This document shows, in pieces, positions 52,374 through 60,895 of a DNA stretch of 64,000 nt (positions are counted from its first letter, which is position 1; every line of letters starts with the position of its first letter). Location: contig NZ_RZGZ01000004.1 of assembly GCF_003990045.1 (NCBI RefSeq), positions 186,001-250,000 of the forward strand, written 5' to 3'. This stretch comes from Labedella endophytica (GTDB taxonomy: Bacteria > Actinomycetota > Actinomycetes > Actinomycetales > Microbacteriaceae). A program made the translations under genes and the position numbers. The notes below the pieces were generated by a model. The model saw nothing but the letters and a program-made list of their open reading frames with translations, did not search any database and had not been told where the DNA came from.

Positions 52374-53239
52374 CCGATTCCACCACCGCGACCGCTCCGA
52401 GCGGCACACCCGCCCCCATCCGCGTGACCGTCTGGGGGGAGAACCGCCACGAGCAGATCAACCCCGTGGTGCGCGGCATCTACCCGGACGGGATGCACGC
52501 GACGATCGCTGGCGGCCTCCGCGACCTCCTCGGCGACGAGGTCGTCGTGGACACCCGCGTGCTCGACGACCCCGAGCACGGGATGACCGAGGAGACCCTC
52601 GCCGCGACCGACGTGCTGCTCTGGTGGGGGCACACGGCACACGAGGAGGTGTCGGACGAGGTCGTCGAGCGCATCCAGCGCCACGTTCTCGAGGGGATGG
52701 GCATCATCGTGCTGCACTCCGGCCATCACTCGAAGATCTTCCGCCGCCTCATGGGCACCACGTGCAGCCTGCGGTGGCGCAACGACGGCTCCGACCGCGA
52801 GCTCGTGTGGACGGTCTCGCCGCGCCACCCCATCGCGGAAGGCGTGCCCCAGCCGCTCGTCATCCCCGGTCAGGAGATGTACGGCGAGTTCTTCGACATC
52901 CCCGACCCCGACGAGCTCATCTTCCTGAGTACGTTCACCGGCGGTGAGGTGTTCCGTAGCGGCATCACCTACCGTCGCGGCTACGGGCGGGTGTTCTACT
53001 TCAGCCCCGGCGACGAGGTCTACCCGGTCTACCACCACCCCGGCGTGCAGCGCGTGCTCGCCAACGGCGTGCGCTGGGCGCGGCCCACACGCGAGCGCGA
53101 GTCGTACCTCGTCACGCCGATGTACCTGCCCGGCAACTTCGACCAGCCGATGCTGACCGACGACGACGGCGGACTCATCGACTACTACACGCGCGAGCCC
53201 GTGACGCAGCGGGCAGACGGCGCCGACGCGTCTCACTGA
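52370..53239 (+). CDS. ThuA family protein
   Basis: 289 residues with the ThuA glutamine-amidotransferase-like fold: [36 protein letters not shown] and [17 protein letters not shown], ending in [13 protein letters not shown]. In rhizobia ThuA and ThuB (a Gfo/Idh/MocA protein) act in trehalose and disaccharide catabolism through 3-keto intermediates. The same gene pair follows an importer here. The cytoplasmic location is inferred from the lack of a signal peptide. Confidence 0.9.
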   Translation: MTDSTTATAPSGTPAPIRVTVWGENRHEQINPVVRGIYPDGMHATIAGGLRDLLGDEVVVDTRVLDDPEHGMTEETLAATDVLLWWGHTAHEEVSDEVVERIQRHVLEGMGIIVLHSGHHSKIFRRLMGTTCSLRWRNDGSDRELVWTVSPRHPIAEGVPQPLVIPGQEMYGEFFDIPDPDELIFLSTFTGGEVFRSGITYRRGYGRVFYFSPGDEVYPVYHHPGVQRVLANGVRWARPTRERESYLVTPMYLPGNFDQPMLTDDDGGLIDYYTREPVTQRADGADASH

Positions 53240-53258
53240 GCCCGGCCACCGCTCGCTG

Positions 53259-53292
53259 AGCCCGGCCGCCCCTCGGGGGAGGCCGGGCTCTT
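53259..53292 (+). terminator. Terminator of the ThuA operon
   Basis: AGCCCGGCC at 53259-53267 pairs exactly with GGCCGGGCT at 53281-53289, followed by CTT. It lies 20 bases after the ThuA stop. A second copy of CTGAGCCCGGCC sits just before it. Confidence 0.75.
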
Positions 53293-53325
53293 GCGTGTGA
53301 TCGCTCCGGCACCCATCATTCAGAT

Positions 53326-53505
53326 ATGGGAACGCCGCCTCGAAAGCCGTGGGTCGGTCGCTCGGTCCGCCTCGTCGGACGTATCGCGGGCCGCAGCGTC
53401 ACCGCGGTGCTCGCCGTGTTGGCCGGTCTCGGCGGCAAGAACACCGGCCCGATGCTCTCCTCGCACAAGCGTCCAGCCGCCCCGCGCGAGCAGTACCGCC
53501 CGTAG
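53326..53505 (+). CDS. Small basic protein, unknown function
   Basis: 59 codons encoding a basic peptide beginning MGTPPRKPWVGRSVRLVGRIAG with one hydrophobic stretch (VTAVLAVLAGLGG) and a basic tail. Third positions are G/C rich and the frame is open from just after the ThuA terminator to a stop at 53505. A weak GGAACG-type upstream region is the only translation signal. It could be a small membrane-associated protein; no family is recognised. Confidence 0.45.
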   Translation: MGTPPRKPWVGRSVRLVGRIAGRSVTAVLAVLAGLGGKNTGPMLSSHKRPAAPREQYRP

Positions 53506-53519
53506 GAGCACCGGCCTTC

Positions 53520-53580
53520 GGTCGCTGAGCTTGTCGAAGCGTGTCGCGGCCGTCTCGGATCGTGTCCCTTCGACGGGCAG
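53520..53580. repeat. Dispersed repeat, divergent copy
   Basis: GGTCGCTGAGCTTGTCGAAG begins at 53520 and a shortened complementary arm (CCCTTCGACGGGCAG) ends near 53580. It is related to the element at 4596. It lies downstream of the small gene at 53326 and before the end of the convergent DUF1905 gene, consistent with a terminator role. Confidence 0.55.
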
Positions 53581-53593
53581 CGGCGCATCGCCG

Positions 53594-53866
53594 TCAGCGC
53601 TTGGTGACGGTGACGTCGACCGGGTCGCCGATGTCCTTGCCGAGCTTCGCGCGTACCTTCGCGCTGAGGGACACCATGTGGCCGCCCGTTCCGGTCGGCA
53701 TCGCGCCCACGTTCTCGAGCGTCACGCCATCGATCGTCGCGTCCACGCGGGCACTCTTCCCCGAGCCGAAGAAGGCCGCGGAGTCGGGGATCTCGACGCA
53801 GCTCCACGTCTCCCCCTTCACGTCGACGCCGATCGTGGTCGAGAAGCTCAGCTCGTTCGCGCTCAT
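53594..53866 (-). CDS. DUF1905 family protein
   Basis: 90 residues. The pattern beginning FSTTIGVDVKGETWSCVEIPDSAAFFGSGKSARVDATIDGV when split at the centre, and ending SLSAKVRAKLGKDIGDPVDVTVTK, is the DUF1905 beta-barrel domain, often linked to a YdeI/OmpD-associated domain. The protein is cytoplasmic, of unknown function, and monocistronic. Confidence 0.88.
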   Translation of the reverse strand: MSANELSFSTTIGVDVKGETWSCVEIPDSAAFFGSGKSARVDATIDGVTLENVGAMPTGTGGHMVSLSAKVRAKLGKDIGDPVDVTVTKR

Positions 53867-53897
53867 GCCGCCAGGCTAAGGGACTACGCGTCGGGTG

Positions 53898-54854
53898 TCA
53901 CCGGTCCGCGAAACGGTCCGTCGCCTCGATGAGGGCGTCGAGGATGCCGGGCTCGTCGAAGGCGTGGCCCGCGTCGGGGATCATGCGCATCTCCGCCTCG
54001 GGCCATGCGCGGTGCAGGTCCCACGCCGTGAACGGCGGGGTGCAGAGGTCGTAGCGGCCCTGCACGATCACGGCGGGGATGTCGCGGAGGCGCGACGCGT
54101 CGCGGATGAGCTGCCCGTCCTCCATCCACCCCTTGTTCACGAAGTAGTGGTTCTCGATGCGCGCAAAGGCGAGGGCGTAGGACGGCTCCGAGAAGGTCGC
54201 GATGAGGTCCTCGCGGGGGAGGAGCGTGATCGCGGAGGCCTCCCACGTGGACCACGCCACGGCGGCCGGTCCGTGCACGGCGGGGTCCGGGTCGTTGAGC
54301 AGCCGGTGGTACGCGGCGATGAGGGAGTGACGCTCGTCCTCGGGAACGGGGGCGACGAAGCCCTCCCAATTGTCGGGCAGCATCGCGCCGGCGCCGCCCT
54401 CGTAGAACCAGTCGAGCTCCGTCTTCCGCAGCGTGAAGATGCCGCGGAGCACGAGCTCGGTCACACGCTCGGGGTGCGTCTCCGCGTAGGCGAGGGCGAG
54501 GGTGCTGCCCCAGGAGCCGCCGAAGACCTGCCACACATCGACGCCGAGCATCTCGCGCAACCGCTCGATGTCGGCGACCGAGTGCCAGGTGGTGTTCGCG
54601 CTGAGGTCGCCGTTCTCGCTCGCGTGCGGGAGGCTCTTCCCGCAACCGCGCTGATCGAAGAGCACGATGCGGTACGTCGCCGGGTCGAAGACGCGACGCT
54701 GATTCGGATTCGTCCCGCCGCCGGGGCCGCCGTGCAGGAACACGACGGGCTTGCCGTCCGGGTTGCCCGACACCTCCCAGTACAGCTGCTGTCCGTCGCC
54801 CACGTCGAGCAGGCCGGAGTCGTACGGTTCGATCGCGGGGTAGAAGGTGCGCAT
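53898..54854 (-). CDS. pip: Proline iminopeptidase
   Basis: 318 residues, the usual length for the family. HGGPGGGT (oxyanion hole) is at 41-48, DQRGCGKS follows, and GGSWGS carries nucleophile Ser114. The catalytic Asp lies in VQGRYDLCTP and the His in PDAGHAFDEPG. It removes N-terminal proline from peptides in the cytoplasm. No signal peptide is present. The gene stands alone, convergent with nothing close. Confidence 0.95.
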   Translation of the reverse strand: MRTFYPAIEPYDSGLLDVGDGQQLYWEVSGNPDGKPVVFLHGGPGGGTNPNQRRVFDPATYRIVLFDQRGCGKSLPHASENGDLSANTTWHSVADIERLREMLGVDVWQVFGGSWGSTLALAYAETHPERVTELVLRGIFTLRKTELDWFYEGGAGAMLPDNWEGFVAPVPEDERHSLIAAYHRLLNDPDPAVHGPAAVAWSTWEASAITLLPREDLIATFSEPSYALAFARIENHYFVNKGWMEDGQLIRDASRLRDIPAVIVQGRYDLCTPPFTAWDLHRAWPEAEMRMIPDAGHAFDEPGILDALIEATDRFADR

Positions 54855-54930
54855 GCGCTTCAGCCTAGGGAGTGGTGGGCCGCGTCACGTCGACCTCGAC
54901 GCCGGATTCCGGGGAGGGGTGGTGACCACC

Positions 54931-55782
54931 TCAGCGGGCGGGGGACTCCATCGCCTGCACGCCCGTAACGCGGAGGAGGTCGAGGCTCGCCTCGGCGGGC
55001 GAGCCGGGGACCGCCGTGTAGACGACGATGCGGAGGTCCGCGCCGGGCGCCGTGAGCACGTCGCAATCGAGTTCGATCGGGCCGATCACCGGGGAGTGCA
55101 CCGTCTTCCGGCTCGACACGTGGGCCGAAACGGTCGCCGTCCGCCAGGCTTCCTCGAAGGCGGGGGAGTCGCGGCGCAAGCACCGGACGAGGTCCGCGAT
55201 GCGGGTGTCCTCCGGGTACAGGCCCGCCGCGCGGCGGAGGTCCGAGGCGAGGTCGGAGGTGAATGCTTCGTGGTGGGCGTCGTCGAACTCGGTGATGCCC
55301 GGGCCCTGCATGAAGTACCGCCACGCCACGTTGGCCTCGTCGGCTGCGAGTAGGGTCGGGTCGCCGAAGAGGGCCGCCCACAGCGGGTTCCACGACACGA
55401 TGTCCCACGCCGCGGTCAGCACGGCGACGGGGGAATCGCCGAGCCGATCGACGATGCGCTGTACTCCCGGCGGCACGTGCCGGGACGCGACGCGGGCGGA
55501 GGGGACGGGAGCGCCGGCCGCGCGGAAGAGATGGTCGCGTTCCTCGTCGCTCAGCCGCAGCGCCCGCGCCAGGGCGGTGAGAGTCTGCGCGGACGGGTTC
55601 GTCGCGCGGCCCTGCTCGAGACGCACGATGTAGTCGACGCTCACCCCCGCGAGTGCGGAGAGCTCCTCGCGGCGCAGCCCGGGCGTTCGCCGCCCGATGC
55701 CGGCCGGCATGCCCACCTGCTGCGGGGTCACGCGGTCGCGCGACGTGCGCAGCACCGTTGCGAACTCGCTCTGCCGATCCAT
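54931..55782 (-). CDS. XRE family regulator with MmyB-like ligand-binding domain
   Basis: 283 residues. The helix-turn-helix (LRREELSALAGVSVDYIVRLEQGRA, residues ~35-60) is followed by the MmyB-like PAS-type domain (~105-275, including TAAWDIVSWNPLWAALFGD) that binds fatty-acid-like ligands in relatives. ATG at 55780-55782. It is divergent from the SDR gene at 55884, a very common actinobacterial pair in which the regulator controls the reductase. Confidence 0.92.
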   Translation of the reverse strand: MDRQSEFATVLRTSRDRVTPQQVGMPAGIGRRTPGLRREELSALAGVSVDYIVRLEQGRATNPSAQTLTALARALRLSDEERDHLFRAAGAPVPSARVASRHVPPGVQRIVDRLGDSPVAVLTAAWDIVSWNPLWAALFGDPTLLAADEANVAWRYFMQGPGITEFDDAHHEAFTSDLASDLRRAAGLYPEDTRIADLVRCLRRDSPAFEEAWRTATVSAHVSSRKTVHSPVIGPIELDCDVLTAPGADLRIVVYTAVPGSPAEASLDLLRVTGVQAMESPAR

Positions 55783-55883
55783 TCGTTCAGTATGCGCTCG
55801 CCGCCGAGGCACAGGGTGGTATCGGCAGTCCCACCGTTAGGCGATACCTGGGGCGCTCGCCGGATCGGGCGCACGCTCAGGAC

Positions 55884-56579
55884 ATGACAACGAACACCGC
55901 ACGAACCATCCTCATCACCGGAGCCAACAAGGGCCTCGGCCTCGAAGCCACCCGTCGTCTCATCGCCGACGGCCACACCGTCTACGCGGGTATGCGCGAT
56001 CTCGCCGCGGGCGACGCCGCTCGTGAACTCGGCGCCCACGCCGTGCAGCTCGACGTGACCGACGACGCCTCCGTCGCCGCCGCGATCGCTCAGCTCCCCG
56101 CCCTCGACGTGCTCATCAACAATGCGGGCATCTCGGGCACGGCCCAGTCGCTCGACGACCTCACGACGGCGGCGACCGACGACGTCTTCGCGACCAACGT
56201 CACGGGCGTCGTGCGCGTCTCGCAAGCGGCGCTGCCGCTCCTCCGCGATTCCGCGAACCCGGTGATCGTGAACGTCGCGAGCGGGCTCGGGTTCCCGCGC
56301 TTCCTCCTCGACGACGCGCGGATCGAGAGCCACGTCATGACCGTCCCGTACGTCGCGTCGAAGGCGGCGGTCGTCGCACTCACCGTGCAGTACGCGAAGA
56401 ACCTGCCCGGCATGCGCGTGAACGCGGTCGACCCCGGCTACACCGCAACGGACCTGAACGGGCACTCGGGGCCGCAGACGGTCACCGAGGGGACCGATGC
56501 GATGGTCTCGATGGCGCTCGTCGAGGCGGACGGGCCCACGGGCCAGTTCTTCGACCGCGAGGGACACATCGCCTACTGA
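55884..56579 (+). CDS. SDR family oxidoreductase
   Basis: 231 residues. TGANKGLG is the cofactor motif near the N-terminus, NNAG follows, and the catalytic YVASK (YxxxK) is at about position 155; Ser is in VNVASGLG. The C-terminal VDPGYTATDLNG segment is typical of the substrate loop. NADPH is a likely cofactor because of the Lys in the glycine motif. ATG at 55884 with GGAC upstream. Divergent from the XRE regulator. Confidence 0.92.
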   Translation: MTTNTARTILITGANKGLGLEATRRLIADGHTVYAGMRDLAAGDAARELGAHAVQLDVTDDASVAAAIAQLPALDVLINNAGISGTAQSLDDLTTAATDDVFATNVTGVVRVSQAALPLLRDSANPVIVNVASGLGFPRFLLDDARIESHVMTVPYVASKAAVVALTVQYAKNLPGMRVNAVDPGYTATDLNGHSGPQTVTEGTDAMVSMALVEADGPTGQFFDREGHIAY

Positions 56580-56645
56580 GTCCCGGTCCCCGCCCCCGGC
56601 CCTTTAATCCGCTCGGCCGCCTCCGCCCCTCGGCCAGTAGCTCGA

Positions 56646-56696
56646 GTGGACGCGAATCGTCGCCTCCGACTCCGGGAGGCGACCATTCGCGTCCAC
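56646..56696. repeat. Large hairpin, 22-bp arms
   Basis: GTGGACGCGAATCGTCGCCTCC at 56646-56667 reads, with one mismatch, as the complement of 56675-56696 around a 7-base loop (arms given by position; the key shared core is GTGGACGCGAAT). It is the first of two related hairpins in the 418-base gap between the SDR gene and the P-loop gene. The rest of that gap holds two divergent copies of the dispersed CTGAGC-TGTCGAAG repeat (56831-56880 and 56918-56935) and no gene. Confidence 0.8.
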
Positions 56697-56718
56697 CCGG
56701 TTGGGTAGCTCGGATCGG

Positions 56719-56769
56719 GTGGACGCGATGTGTCGTCTGGAGAGCACGGAGACGACGATTCGCGTCCAC
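56719..56769. repeat. Second large hairpin related to the first
   Basis: Arms of 20 bp (56719-56738 and 56750-56769) with three mismatches around an 11-base loop. Its right arm is the complement of GTGGACGCGAATCGTCG, the same sequence that starts the first hairpin. The two units are therefore copies of one element. Confidence 0.75.
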
Positions 56770-56830
56770 TCGGTGGGTCCGAATGACCGTGTCAGGTGCT
56801 GACCCCGGCCTCTCCCGGTCTCCCGCGGCA

Positions 56831-56935
56831 CGCTTCGACCCTTCGACAGGCGGAGGGCGGGCGCTGCTCAGCGACCGGGTGGTGAGGTGCCCTGCGGACG
56901 TCACCATCGCGGTCCCCGAGCTTGCCGAAGGGTGG
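56831..56935. repeat. Two divergent copies of the dispersed repeat
   Basis: CGCTTCGACCCTTCGACAGG with TGCTCAGCGACCGGGTGGT (56831-56883) and GGTCCCCGAGCTTGCCGAAG (56911-56930) match the arms of the element at 4596 with insertions and substitutions. They lie just upstream of the P-loop gene. Confidence 0.55.
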
Positions 56936-56997
56936 TGACCGCCTCGAGGTCGTCGCCTCCGTTCGCCCGGATCCGCGCGGCCGTCTAGCGTGGAGGG

Positions 56998-57552
56998 ATG
57001 TCAGCAGCGGACGTCGGTGTCTTCCTCAACGGGTCGTACGGGGTGGGGAAGTCCTCGGTGCTCGATCATCTGGCGGACGCCTTCGCGGCGGAGGGGATGC
57101 CGTTCAGCCTGTTCGACGTGGACTGGTTCCACCGGTCGTGGCCGCCCGCCGAGGACGACCCACGAAACGTGGTCACCGAAGCGCAGAACATGCGGGCGGT
57201 TTGGGAGAACTACGAGCGCGTCGGACCGCGGACCCCGATCGTCGCCGGCGTGATCGCCTCTGACGAGGACAGGGAACGGTACGAGGGGGTGTTCGGACGT
57301 CGCTTGCGCATCATTCACCTCGCCGCCTCGGCTCCTGTCGCCGAGCAGCGGCTCCGCGAGCGCTACACGCCGGAGCGCGCCGCGGCGCTCGACTGGCACC
57401 TCGCCCGGCACGAGCAGCTCGCGTTGACGATCGGCGAGGGACCGTGGAACGAGGTGACGGTGGACACCGACGACCGATCGCCCGCGGAAGTCGCGGCCAT
57501 CGTCTTCGGGCTCGTCGCGCCGGGGCTCGGCGGCCTGCCGGTCCGTCCATAG
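56998..57552 (+). CDS. P-loop NTPase, kinase-like
   Basis: 184 residues. Walker A GSYGVGKSS is near the N-terminus, followed by FSLFDVDWFHRSWPP, which resembles the substrate Asp region of small-molecule kinases. ERYTPERAAALDWHLARH may be a lid with Arg residues. It likely phosphorylates a small molecule; the substrate is unknown. ATG at 56998 has GGAGGG upstream. The gene stands alone after a repeat-rich gap. Confidence 0.82.
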   Translation: MSAADVGVFLNGSYGVGKSSVLDHLADAFAAEGMPFSLFDVDWFHRSWPPAEDDPRNVVTEAQNMRAVWENYERVGPRTPIVAGVIASDEDRERYEGVFGRRLRIIHLAASAPVAEQRLRERYTPERAAALDWHLARHEQLALTIGEGPWNEVTVDTDDRSPAEVAAIVFGLVAPGLGGLPVRP

Positions 57553-57575
57553 ACCGGACCCGCCGGAAGGCGGCG

Positions 57576-57848
57576 TCAGTCCTGCGCGGCCGCCGGGTCC
57601 ACGGCGAGCGGCTGCACGCTCGCGCGCCAGCCGGAGCGCACGTTGCCCTGGAAGGCCCCGTGGCGGAGGCCGGCCTCGTCGAGGCGTCGCTCCACGTCGG
57701 CCCGCGCAGCGGCGTCGAAGTCACGCGCGTAGACGACCCACTCGTCGAGCTCGCGGCCCGTGTTCGTCGCGATCGTGAGGCGGAATTCGTCCCCCACCTC
57801 GCCTCGGCGGACGAACGCGTAGACGGCGGTGGGGTAGCGGGTGGGCAT
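57576..57848 (-). CDS. Small hypothetical protein
   Basis: 90 residues, soluble, beginning MPTRYPTAVYAFVRRGEVGD, with alternating strands and a charged helix (DFDAAARADVERRLDEAGL). Family not recognised. It lies 50 bases downstream of the second DUF202 gene on the same strand and could be the last gene of that operon. Its end is convergent with the P-loop gene. Confidence 0.65.
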   Translation of the reverse strand: MPTRYPTAVYAFVRRGEVGDEFRLTIATNTGRELDEWVVYARDFDAAARADVERRLDEAGLRHGAFQGNVRSGWRASVQPLAVDPAAAQD

Positions 57849-57898
57849 GGCTTCGACGATACCGGGACCCGCTGTGGCCGCCGCGACCTGATCTCTGC

Positions 57899-58294
57899 TC
57901 AGACGCCGAGCGCGAGCACGACGACGACCACGGCGCACGCGATCCCGGCGGCGAGGGTCGTGGCGGCCACCAGCGCCGGGAGCGCTCCGTCCGGGAGCGC
58001 GATCCGGTCGGACGTGGACGTGGTCAGCCTCACGTGGTGCTCCCGGTAACGACGGTGCGACGCGAGCAGGACGATCACGGCGAGGACGAGTCCGGCGCCG
58101 GCGGGGATCATCGCCCAATCCCCGAGCAGCGTGGGGAGCACCCGGATCCCCACGACGGCCGCGACGACGAGGGCGAGCGCGGTGCGTCGCCACGCGAGCG
58201 CGGTGCGCTCGGGCTGGAGACCGGGATCGAAGGGACGAGCGCCCCGATCGTCGAATTCCTCTCCGGGCGCTGTCCCGTCCAGCCCGCCGCTCAC
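57899..58294 (-). CDS. DUF202 membrane protein
   Basis: 131 residues. The signature LQPERTALAWRRTALALVVAAVVGIRVLP is the DUF202 hallmark, followed by two more membrane segments (MIPAGAGLVLAVIVLLAS and LVAATTLAAGIACAVVVVVLALGV). The GTG start at 58292-58294 overlaps the stop of the other DUF202 gene (GTGA). Function of the family is unknown. The pair of DUF202 genes commonly occurs together. Confidence 0.85.
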   Translation of the reverse strand: MSGGLDGTAPGEEFDDRGARPFDPGLQPERTALAWRRTALALVVAAVVGIRVLPTLLGDWAMIPAGAGLVLAVIVLLASHRRYREHHVRLTTSTSDRIALPDGALPALVAATTLAAGIACAVVVVVLALGV

Positions 58295-58659
58295 GCGAGG
58301 ACGATGCCCAAAAGTACGAGGACACCCACGACGATGACGACGATGCCGAGCGGGAGAGCGAGATGCGCAGCCGGGAGCGGCCGGTTCATCCGCAGCGCCC
58401 GCTCGGATCTCGTCCATCCGAGCCAGGCTTGGATCGGAGTGAGGATCCCCGTCACGATGAGGAGGACGGACGCCGCCAATCGGAGGTCCGGCTGCAACCC
58501 GAGCCCGAGCGTCTCGAGGGCCACCCCACCCGCGAGCAGGGCGAGGGATGTGCGGATCCATGCGAGGAACGTGCGCTCGTTCGCGAGGGAGAACCGGGCG
58601 TCGGGTTCATCTCCGTGGCGATAGACGCTGCGGGGGAACCGGCGGTCGCTGTCGGTCAT
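58291..58659 (-). CDS. DUF202 membrane protein
   Basis: 122 residues. The family signature RFSLANERTFLAWIRTSLALLAGGVALE is at residues ~22-49, followed by two membrane segments. Its ATG overlaps the stop of the FGE gene (ATGA), so it is translated as part of the regulator-FGE-DUF202-DUF202 operon. Function is unknown; in this setting it may serve the sulfatase system, which is inference. Confidence 0.88.
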   Translation of the reverse strand: MTDSDRRFPRSVYRHGDEPDARFSLANERTFLAWIRTSLALLAGGVALETLGLGLQPDLRLAASVLLIVTGILTPIQAWLGWTRSERALRMNRPLPAAHLALPLGIVVIVVGVLVLLGIVLA

Positions 58660-59810
58660 ACCGGTGCTCCGATCGGGCTGTCGTCGCGGCGGTCGACAGT
58701 ACGGAAGCCGCCGTTGCCCATCGAGGAGTCGGGGGTGTTCGAGGAGCGGGCCGCGTTACGGTACCGGTTGCAGTACGAATCGTGGCAGAGGTACGAGCCT
58801 CCCCGCATCACCCGCACCTGTCCCCGCTCCGGACCGCGTGGGTCGATGAGGGGCGAGACGCCGTAGTAACCCGGGTGCCACCAATCGGCGCACCACTCCC
58901 ACACGTTGCCGATCGTCTGCCAGAGCCCGTACGCGTTCGGCTCGAAGGAGCGGACGGGGGCCGTCGTGAGGAAGCCGTCCTCGAGGGTGTTCTCGGTAGG
59001 GAAGACGCCCTGCCAGATGTTCATCCGCCACGGGGTGCCGTCCCGCGGCTTCGGGGTGGGATCGGGGACGGAGTCGTCGCCGTGCGGGTCGTCGCCCCAC
59101 GGGAATCGCGCTCCGTCGAGACCGCCGCGCGAGGCGGCCTCCCACTGCGCCTCGGTCGGCAACGAACGGCCGGCCCAGGCGCAATACGCCTCGGCGTCGT
59201 TCCAGCTGATGTGCACCACGGGGTGGTCGCCCAGGCCGACGATGTCGGAGTCGCGCCCGCCGGGGTGCCGCCAGTCGGCACCCTTCACCCCGCGCCACCA
59301 CGGTGTTCCGGCGGGGGCGCCCATGACGTCCTCGGCCGGGGCCGCGATCGCCAGGTGGAAGACCGCGGAGAACCCCCACGTCTCCGCCTCCGTGCGGTAG
59401 CCGGTGGCGTCGACGAATCGAGCGAAGTCGTCGTTCGTCACGCTCGTCGCGTCGATCCCGAAGGACTCGAGGGTCACCTCGTGGACGGGTGTCTCGCCGT
59501 CGCCGCGGTTCTCGTCGCCCCGACCGTCGCCCATGCGGAAGGTCTGCGCCGGCACCCGGACCTGCTCCACGAGGTGACGGGCGTCACCCGAGACGTCCCG
59601 GGCGGGCAGGCCCAGCGCGACGGGAGTGGGAGCCGAGAGGAAGGCGTCGCGACCGGTCGGGGCGCAGCAACTCGCGCCGTGCCCGCCATCACCGGTCGGC
59701 TCCGCCGCGGTGTGCGCATTGTGCGCGGCCCCGCGCTCGGGCGCATCCGCGATCGCTCCGTCCGCTGCCGGCCGTGCGTCGTCCCCGTGGTCGTCGTGCG
59801 TCGAATCCAT
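58656..59810 (-). CDS. Formylglycine-generating enzyme (sulfatase-modifying factor)
   Basis: 384 residues. An N-terminal His/Asp/Gly-rich segment with a CC pair precedes the FGE-sulfatase domain: HISWNDAEAYCAWAGRSLPTEAQWEAASRGG when read across its centre, and GNVWEWCADWW. The copper-binding active-site pair, Cys342 and Cys347, is in YLCHDSYCNRYRN. It oxidises the Cys of CxPSR in sulfatases to formylglycine. The likely client is the sulfatase at 62366-63808. The ATG at 59810 has GGAGAG upstream and follows the regulator stop by four bases. Confidence 0.95.
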   Translation of the reverse strand: MDSTHDDHGDDARPAADGAIADAPERGAAHNAHTAAEPTGDGGHGASCCAPTGRDAFLSAPTPVALGLPARDVSGDARHLVEQVRVPAQTFRMGDGRGDENRGDGETPVHEVTLESFGIDATSVTNDDFARFVDATGYRTEAETWGFSAVFHLAIAAPAEDVMGAPAGTPWWRGVKGADWRHPGGRDSDIVGLGDHPVVHISWNDAEAYCAWAGRSLPTEAQWEAASRGGLDGARFPWGDDPHGDDSVPDPTPKPRDGTPWRMNIWQGVFPTENTLEDGFLTTAPVRSFEPNAYGLWQTIGNVWEWCADWWHPGYYGVSPLIDPRGPERGQVRVMRGGSYLCHDSYCNRYRNAARSSNTPDSSMGNGGFRTVDRRDDSPIGAPV

Positions 59811-59814
59811 GCCG

Positions 59815-60795
59815 TCACTCTCCACGCGGATCGGTGCTCCGTCGTCGTTCAGTCGATTGTCTACCGGGCGCCTGTCGCTCGTCGAGGCGATCGAGGATCG
59901 CCTCGGCGAGCGGCGCGTCGATGATGAGGGTCGTGATGTAGCCGGCCCGTGCCGCCGCGATGGTGGCATCGGCTCGGTGCGGGCCGTAGCTCGTCGCCAC
60001 GATGTGCGGCACAGCACGCAGCTGCGCCGCGCTGATACCGATCACCCGCTCGTCGAACGCCGAGCTCACGAGGCGCCCGTCGGCCCCGAATACGCGTCCG
60101 GTGATCTCCCCGACCGCCCCGGCTCGCGCGATGTCTCCGGCGAGCGCCGCCGGTACGAGACCGTACAGGGCCGAACCGTCCGACGACCAGGTTCCGACGG
60201 ACACGACGGCGAGATCGAGGCGCGATGCGCGGTCGAGGCACGAGGCGATCTCCGGCTGCTCCTCGAGGGACCGGCGCGTCGCTGCGGAGTCGACCACGAT
60301 CGGCGCGTAGATCGGATAGGCGGTCCCGCGCGATAGTCGGGCCACCTGGCGGATGATCTCGACCGAGCCGAGCCGGTCCCCGGTGAGGGTGACGGCGCCG
60401 GCGAGTTGCACGACGTCACACGGCTCGAGCTCCGCGAGGTGGGTCACCATGGCCTCGATGGCCCGGCTCCAGGTGAGGCCGATGGCGTCTCCTTCGCGCA
60501 CGGTCCGCGCGAGGAATTGCGCGAGGGCCGAGCCGATGGAGTCCAGTGAAGGCTCGAGCCCGAGGCGCCGAGAGCGGCCGACGACGATCGTCTCGGAGAC
60601 GCCGAGAGCCGCACTCACGGCATCCGACAGGGTGCGGTCGGTGTCGGATGGGTCGCCGACGGTGATTCGGACGAGGCCGACGCGACGGGCGTCGTCGAGG
60701 ATGCGCGCGACCTGCCACCGGCTGAGGCCCTCGCGTTGTGCGATGGTCACCTTGGAGACGTCGTCGAGGAAGTACGACCGTGCAACCCGGAGCAT
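59815..60795 (-). CDS. SorC/DeoR-type sugar-binding regulator
   Basis: About 326 residues from the ATG at 60795. The HTH (VTIAQREGLSRWQVARILDDARRVGLVRI) is at the N-terminus, followed by the SorC sugar-binding domain, with DAIGLTWSRAIEAMVTHL and the RVFGADGRLVSSAFDERVIGISAAQLR region. The true start could be a few codons upstream (no clear ribosome binding site at 60795). It is divergent from MFS-sulfatase-dehydrogenase and co-directional with FGE and two DUF202 genes, so it probably senses a phosphorylated or sulfated sugar. Confidence 0.85.
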   Translation of the reverse strand: MLRVARSYFLDDVSKVTIAQREGLSRWQVARILDDARRVGLVRITVGDPSDTDRTLSDAVSAALGVSETIVVGRSRRLGLEPSLDSIGSALAQFLARTVREGDAIGLTWSRAIEAMVTHLAELEPCDVVQLAGAVTLTGDRLGSVEIIRQVARLSRGTAYPIYAPIVVDSAATRRSLEEQPEIASCLDRASRLDLAVVSVGTWSSDGSALYGLVPAALAGDIARAGAVGEITGRVFGADGRLVSSAFDERVIGISAAQLRAVPHIVATSYGPHRADATIAAARAGYITTLIIDAPLAEAILDRLDERQAPGRQSTERRRSTDPRGE

Positions 60796-60845
60796 CTGGT
60801 CCGGGTCAGCGGACGGACGGCGGGCGTCTGTCGGCGAACGGGAAA

Positions 60846-60857
60846 TGGAGACCTCCA
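60846..60857. promoter_or_regulatory. Candidate SorC operator, site 1
   Basis: TGGAGACCTCCA is a near-palindrome (arms TGGAG and CTCCA) 50 bases upstream of the regulator start. A matching site, TGGAGAATTCCA, starts exactly 50 bases away at 60896. The shared form is TGGAGAnnTCCA. Assignment to the SorC regulator is inference. Confidence 0.5.
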
Positions 60858-60895
60858 GGGCAGCGGGACTCCCATTATCGCTCAGATGTGCGAAT

